Below, one piece after another: positions 7,133-7,931 of a DNA stretch of 7,931 bases. Positions within the stretch are counted from its first letter, which is position 1; each line of letters starts with the position of its first letter. The translations under genes were made by a program, and so were the position numbers. The notes beneath the pieces are model-generated. The model made no database searches. It saw nothing but the letters and a program-made list of their open reading frames with translations, and was not told the DNA's origin. The stretch comes from Alphaproteobacteria bacterium. Lineage in GTDB: Bacteria; Pseudomonadota; Alphaproteobacteria; Reyranellales; Reyranellaceae. The DNA lies in assembly GCA_005884705.1 (NCBI GenBank), contig VBAF01000237.1, forward strand, positions 1 to 7,931. The letters are read 5' to 3'.

Positions 7133-7139
7133 GGAGGAG
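7133..7139 (+). promoter_or_regulatory. Ribosome binding site of the NTF2-like gene
   Basis: GGAGGAG stands seven bases before the ATG at 7147, a near-ideal Shine-Dalgarno sequence and spacing. It fixes the start of this gene although the reading frame stays open for about 1 kb upstream. Confidence 0.75.
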
Positions 7140-7146
7140 CCGAGCG

Positions 7147-7692
7147 ATGGCTGGTCCTGATCTGGTCGCACTGTGGGAGGCGCATTGCCGCCACGAGTTC
7201 GAGACCCGCGATGTCGACGCCACCATGGCGACGATGGTGCCGACGCCGTACGTCAATCACGTGCCAACCATGACCGGCGGGGTCGGCCACGCCGAGCTCA
7301 AGCGTTTCTACAAATACCATTTCATCGGCGGCAACCCGCCGGACACCGGGTTGACGCCGGTCAGCCGCACCGTCGGCGCCGATCAGATCGTCGACGAGAT
7401 GATCTTCAGCTTCACGCACACCAGCGAGGTCGACTGGATGCTGCCGGGCGTTCCGCCTACCGGCAGGAAGGTCGAGATTCCGCTGGTCGCCATCGTGCGA
7501 TTCGTCGGAGACAAGGTGGCGCATGAACATATCTACTGGGATCAGGCCTCGGTGCTGGTGCAGGTCGGCCTGCTCGATCCGAAGGGCCTGCCGGTCGCCG
7601 GTGTCGAGACGGCGCGCAAGGTCGCGGACAACAGCCGTCCCAGCAACCAGTTGATGACCCGCTGGAGCGCCAGCGCGGCCAAGCCGATCTAG
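7147..7692 (+). CDS. NTF2/SnoaL-like fold protein
   Basis: The 181-residue protein resembles the SnoaL-like branch of the NTF2 superfamily: small cone-shaped alpha+beta proteins that act as cyclases, isomerases or hydrolases, or only bind ligand. An N-terminal helix (DLVALWEAHCRHEFETRD) comes first. A YVNHVPTMTGG segment, typical of the pocket entrance, follows. The sheet strands are around residues 80-90 (IVDEMIFSFT) and 107-140 (KVEIPLVAIVRF, then HEHIYWDQASVLVQVGLLD). H126, H128, Y130 and D132 are plausible pocket residues, but I cannot assign catalysis. The end (residues about 141-181) is longer than the minimal fold. The start is fixed by the strong GGAGGAG upstream. The next gene begins 15 bases after the stop, so the two are probably one operon, divergent from the GMC gene. 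A role in the same catabolic route is inferred from position only. Confidence 0.85.
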   Translation: MAGPDLVALWEAHCRHEFETRDVDATMATMVPTPYVNHVPTMTGGVGHAELKRFYKYHFIGGNPPDTGLTPVSRTVGADQIVDEMIFSFTHTSEVDWMLPGVPPTGRKVEIPLVAIVRFVGDKVAHEHIYWDQASVLVQVGLLDPKGLPVAGVETARKVADNSRPSNQLMTRWSASAAKPI

Positions 7693-7699
7693 AGGGGGA
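7693..7699 (+). promoter_or_regulatory. Ribosome binding site of the lyase-family gene
   Basis: AGGGGGA follows directly on the stop codon of the NTF2-like gene, eight bases before the ATG at 7708. The 15-base gap leaves no room for a promoter or terminator, which supports co-transcription. Confidence 0.6.
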
Positions 7700-7707
7700 A
7701 TAGCGAG

Positions 7708-7931
7708 ATGACGAGCGCACCTGATCGTTTGCGGGCAATCCTCAAGGAGCCCGGCCTGGTGGTGATGCCGGCGGTGTGGGACGGCCTCACGGCCAAGCTC
7801 ACCCATGAGGCCGGCTTCAAGACCGCCTTCCTGTCGGGCTCGTGCGTCGCGGCGAGCCGGCTCGGCGGCCCGGACCTCGACCTCGTCTCGTTCGGCGAGA
7901 TGATGGATTCCTTCAACATGGTGCGCGGCGC
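7708..7931 (+). CDS. Isocitrate lyase/PEP mutase superfamily enzyme (3'-partial)
   Basis: The first 74 residues of a TIM-barrel enzyme of the isocitrate lyase/PEP mutase superfamily are present; the gene runs off the window. Members cleave or form C-C or C-P bonds next to a carboxylate (methylisocitrate lyase, oxaloacetate decarboxylase, carboxyphosphonoenolpyruvate mutase, dimethylmalate lyase). The first strand and helix read VVMPAVWDGLTAKLTHEAGF (residues 18-37), the counterpart of the family's VYDALSA segment. Then FLSGSCVAASRLGGPD (41-56) matches the substrate-binding SG and the conserved GxPD. EMMDSFNMVRG follows. The catalytic KKCGH-type loop that separates lyases from mutases lies beyond the edge, so the subfamily is undecided. 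The frame runs uninterrupted to base 7931. Full-length members are about 280-300 residues, so about a quarter is visible. Confidence 0.85.
   Translation, partial: MTSAPDRLRAILKEPGLVVMPAVWDGLTAKLTHEAGFKTAFLSGSCVAASRLGGPDLDLVSFGEMMDSFNMVRG

Noticed and set aside
6118..7146. Upstream extension of the NTF2-like gene (524-residue version)
   Set aside because: The first 343 codons lie antisense to the GMC gene and look like shadow sequence. GGAGGAG just before the ATG at 7147 fixes the real start, after which the fold begins.
4334..7171. A single 945-codon minus-strand frame that looks like a large fusion ending in the esterase
   Set aside because: Its first part (7171 to about 5434) is the wrong frame of the GMC gene: Arg/Gly/Pro-rich with no domain. 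Only the part after the GTG at 5428 reads as protein, and the GMC frame carries all family motifs.
1..7931. tRNA/rRNA genes, CRISPR arrays, insertion sequences, toxin-antitoxin or phage defence genes
   Set aside because: Scanning both strands by eye gave no repeat-spacer pattern, transposase, tRNA-like cloverleaf or defence motif. Gaps between genes are at most 65 bases, and base composition is even throughout.

Overview
The window is a densely packed, high-GC stretch of a bacterial chromosome, with coding sequence over nearly all of it and strong G/C preference at third codon positions. The mix is typical of a metabolically versatile soil or water proteobacterium: a Bug/TctC-type solute-binding protein, an ATZ/TRZ-type amidohydrolase, a membrane class III nucleotide cyclase, a GMC flavoprotein and an isocitrate lyase/PEP mutase relative. 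I favour an alphaproteobacterium (the cyclase type and Bug paralogues fit Rhodospirillales or Hyphomicrobiales), but Burkholderiales are not excluded. The assignment rests on gene content and base composition only.

Layout. (1) 1-799, + strand: 3' part of a Bug-family periplasmic solute receptor, cut by the window edge. (2) 803-2191, - strand: amidohydrolase, convergent with the receptor and only 3 bases from it. (3) 2192-2256: short divergent promoter region with a TATACT -10 candidate and a 13-bp palindrome just upstream of it. (4) 2257-4341, + strand: cyclase with an extracytoplasmic Cache-like sensor, HAMP, cyclase domain and TPR-like tail. (5) 4334-5428, - strand: alpha/beta hydrolase resembling PHB depolymerase/LpqC esterases, overlapping the cyclase tail to tail by 8 bp. 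(6) 5431-7086, - strand: GMC oxidoreductase, immediately upstream of the hydrolase and probably co-transcribed with it. (7) 7087-7146: second divergent promoter region. (8) 7147-7692, + strand: NTF2/SnoaL-like protein. (9) 7708-7931, + strand: 5' part of an isocitrate lyase/PEP mutase family enzyme, cut by the window edge.

How the genes may work together. The GMC-hydrolase pair and the NTF2-like/lyase pair diverge from one 60-bp region. They look like a catabolic module: flavin-dependent oxidation of an alcohol, ester or lactone hydrolysis, a small cyclase- or isomerase-fold protein, and C-C or C-P bond chemistry on a 2-oxo or hydroxy acid. The substrate cannot be read from the sequence. The receptor and amidohydrolase add uptake and C-N/C-Cl hydrolysis nearby but lie in separate transcription units. 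The cyclase is the only obvious signalling gene, and no transcription factor is visible. I found no tRNA, rRNA, CRISPR array, insertion sequence or long repeat. Besides the ordinary genes, the points worth a second look are substitutions at key positions in the cyclase and amidohydrolase, an unassigned helical N-terminal domain on the hydrolase, and the palindrome in the divergent promoter.
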